A stretch of DNA of 64,000 nucleotides from Monosporascus cannonballus (taxonomy: Eukaryota; Ascomycota; Sordariomycetes; Xylariales): positions 1 to 64,000 of the forward strand of contig QJNS01000197.1 of NCBI GenBank assembly GCA_004154925.1, given 5' to 3'. The notes under the pieces were generated by a model. It was not told where the DNA came from, made no database searches, and saw only the letters and a program-made list of their open reading frames with translations. Within the stretch, counting starts at the first letter, position 1. Each line of letters begins with the position of its first letter. This document shows, piece after piece, positions 63,764 to 64,000 of the stretch. The translations under genes were made by a program, and so were the position numbers.

Positions 63764-64000
63764 GCACTTTCTGCCGCCGCACAACTCCAAGCCAAAATTA
63801 AGGAACTTAAAAAACAAATTTAACAGTTCGCAGAATAAATGGCAACCACCCTAACTCGAATTATTATTATACTTAAGGATAAAGTTAAAAAAACTTAACC
63901 TTAAGATAAAAAACGTTTAAAGTTTTCTTAAATACGAACATATTTCCGGTTTTAAGATTTGGACGAACCCGCAAACAAAAGTTTTGTTATAAGAATTTTC
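63764..64000 (+). pseudogene. gag-like retrotransposon remnant, cut by the window end
   Basis: One frame reads ALSAAAQLQAKIKELKKQI, stop, QFAE, stop, MATTLTRIIIILKDKVKKT and then further stops. An alanine/glutamine-rich amphipathic helix is common at the N-terminus of fungal Gypsy-type Gag proteins. Every stop is TAA, and those examined can come from CAA by RIP. The frame continues with more stops to the end of the window. Without the rest of the element the assignment is tentative. Confidence 0.4.

Larger units (their letters stand above)
34320..64000. other. AT-rich, RIP-degraded repeat block 2
   Basis: About 29.7 kb of AT-rich sequence running to the end of the window. CpG is clearly retained and CpA/TpG depleted. 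It seems less extreme than block 1 between 39,700 and 42,900, where transposase is still readable. It contains an LTR element, a pogo-type transposase, LTR fragments and a gag-like piece, listed separately. In 43160-45190, 49500-51030, 53400-56620, 57150-58540 and 59310-63240 I see no gene or recognisable element, only RIP-type sequence. Confidence 0.9.

Noticed and set aside
1..64000. CRISPR arrays or prokaryotic operons
   Set aside because: No regularly spaced direct repeats were seen, and all real genes have spliceosomal introns.

Overview
The window looks like nuclear DNA of a filamentous ascomycete (Pezizomycotina; a Sordariomycete would fit, but the genus cannot be settled from the sequence). 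The evidence is short 56-206 nt spliceosomal introns with CTAAC-type branch points, fungal versions of conserved proteins, and a two-speed layout. Two GC-balanced gene islands (about 1-3,700 and 26,390-34,300) are separated and followed by very AT-rich blocks (about 3,720-26,380 and 34,320-64,000). In the blocks TpA is abundant, CpA/TpG are scarce and CpG survives, which is the signature of repeat-induced point mutation (RIP) acting on transposons.

Island 1 holds a FUN14-family membrane protein gene (+, 406-977) and, convergent with it, an Xaa-Pro aminopeptidase P gene (-, 1084-3350). Island 2 holds an importin-13/Kap122-type karyopherin gene (+, 26858-30269), convergent with a mitochondrial tryptophanyl-tRNA synthetase gene (-, 30500-31881), followed on the same strand by a mitochondrial ribosomal protein uS10m/Rsm10 gene (-, 32797-33771). 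All five can be spliced into complete reading frames. Four of the five are mitochondrial or can plausibly be targeted there; the shared theme is probably chance plus a two-gene neighbourhood, not an operon.

The AT blocks contain no credible intact gene. They are built from decayed mobile elements: LTRs of several families (8389-8611 and 51031-51264, opposite orientations; 12140-12563 with an exact 5-bp duplication; 45197-45358), a miniature terminal-repeat element (14713-15450), the two diverged LTRs of a roughly 6.5-kb retrotransposon (34721-41186), a pogo/Fot1-type transposase that keeps one frame over about 509 codons but is full of stop codons (41631-43157), C-terminal fragments of the same kind of transposase elsewhere, several dispersed repeats, and a gag-like fragment running off the right end.

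The most unusual signal is a short GC-rich motif (core close to gctgcgcctgcggc) found at all three island/AT-block boundaries and oriented outward from the island each time. Other points of interest are LTR islands that largely escaped RIP, recurrent T(n)A(n) palindromes in the AT blocks, a presequence exon for Rsm10 found by splice-phase matching, and unusual splice sites in the karyopherin gene. No CRISPR array, defence system or biosynthetic cluster was seen.
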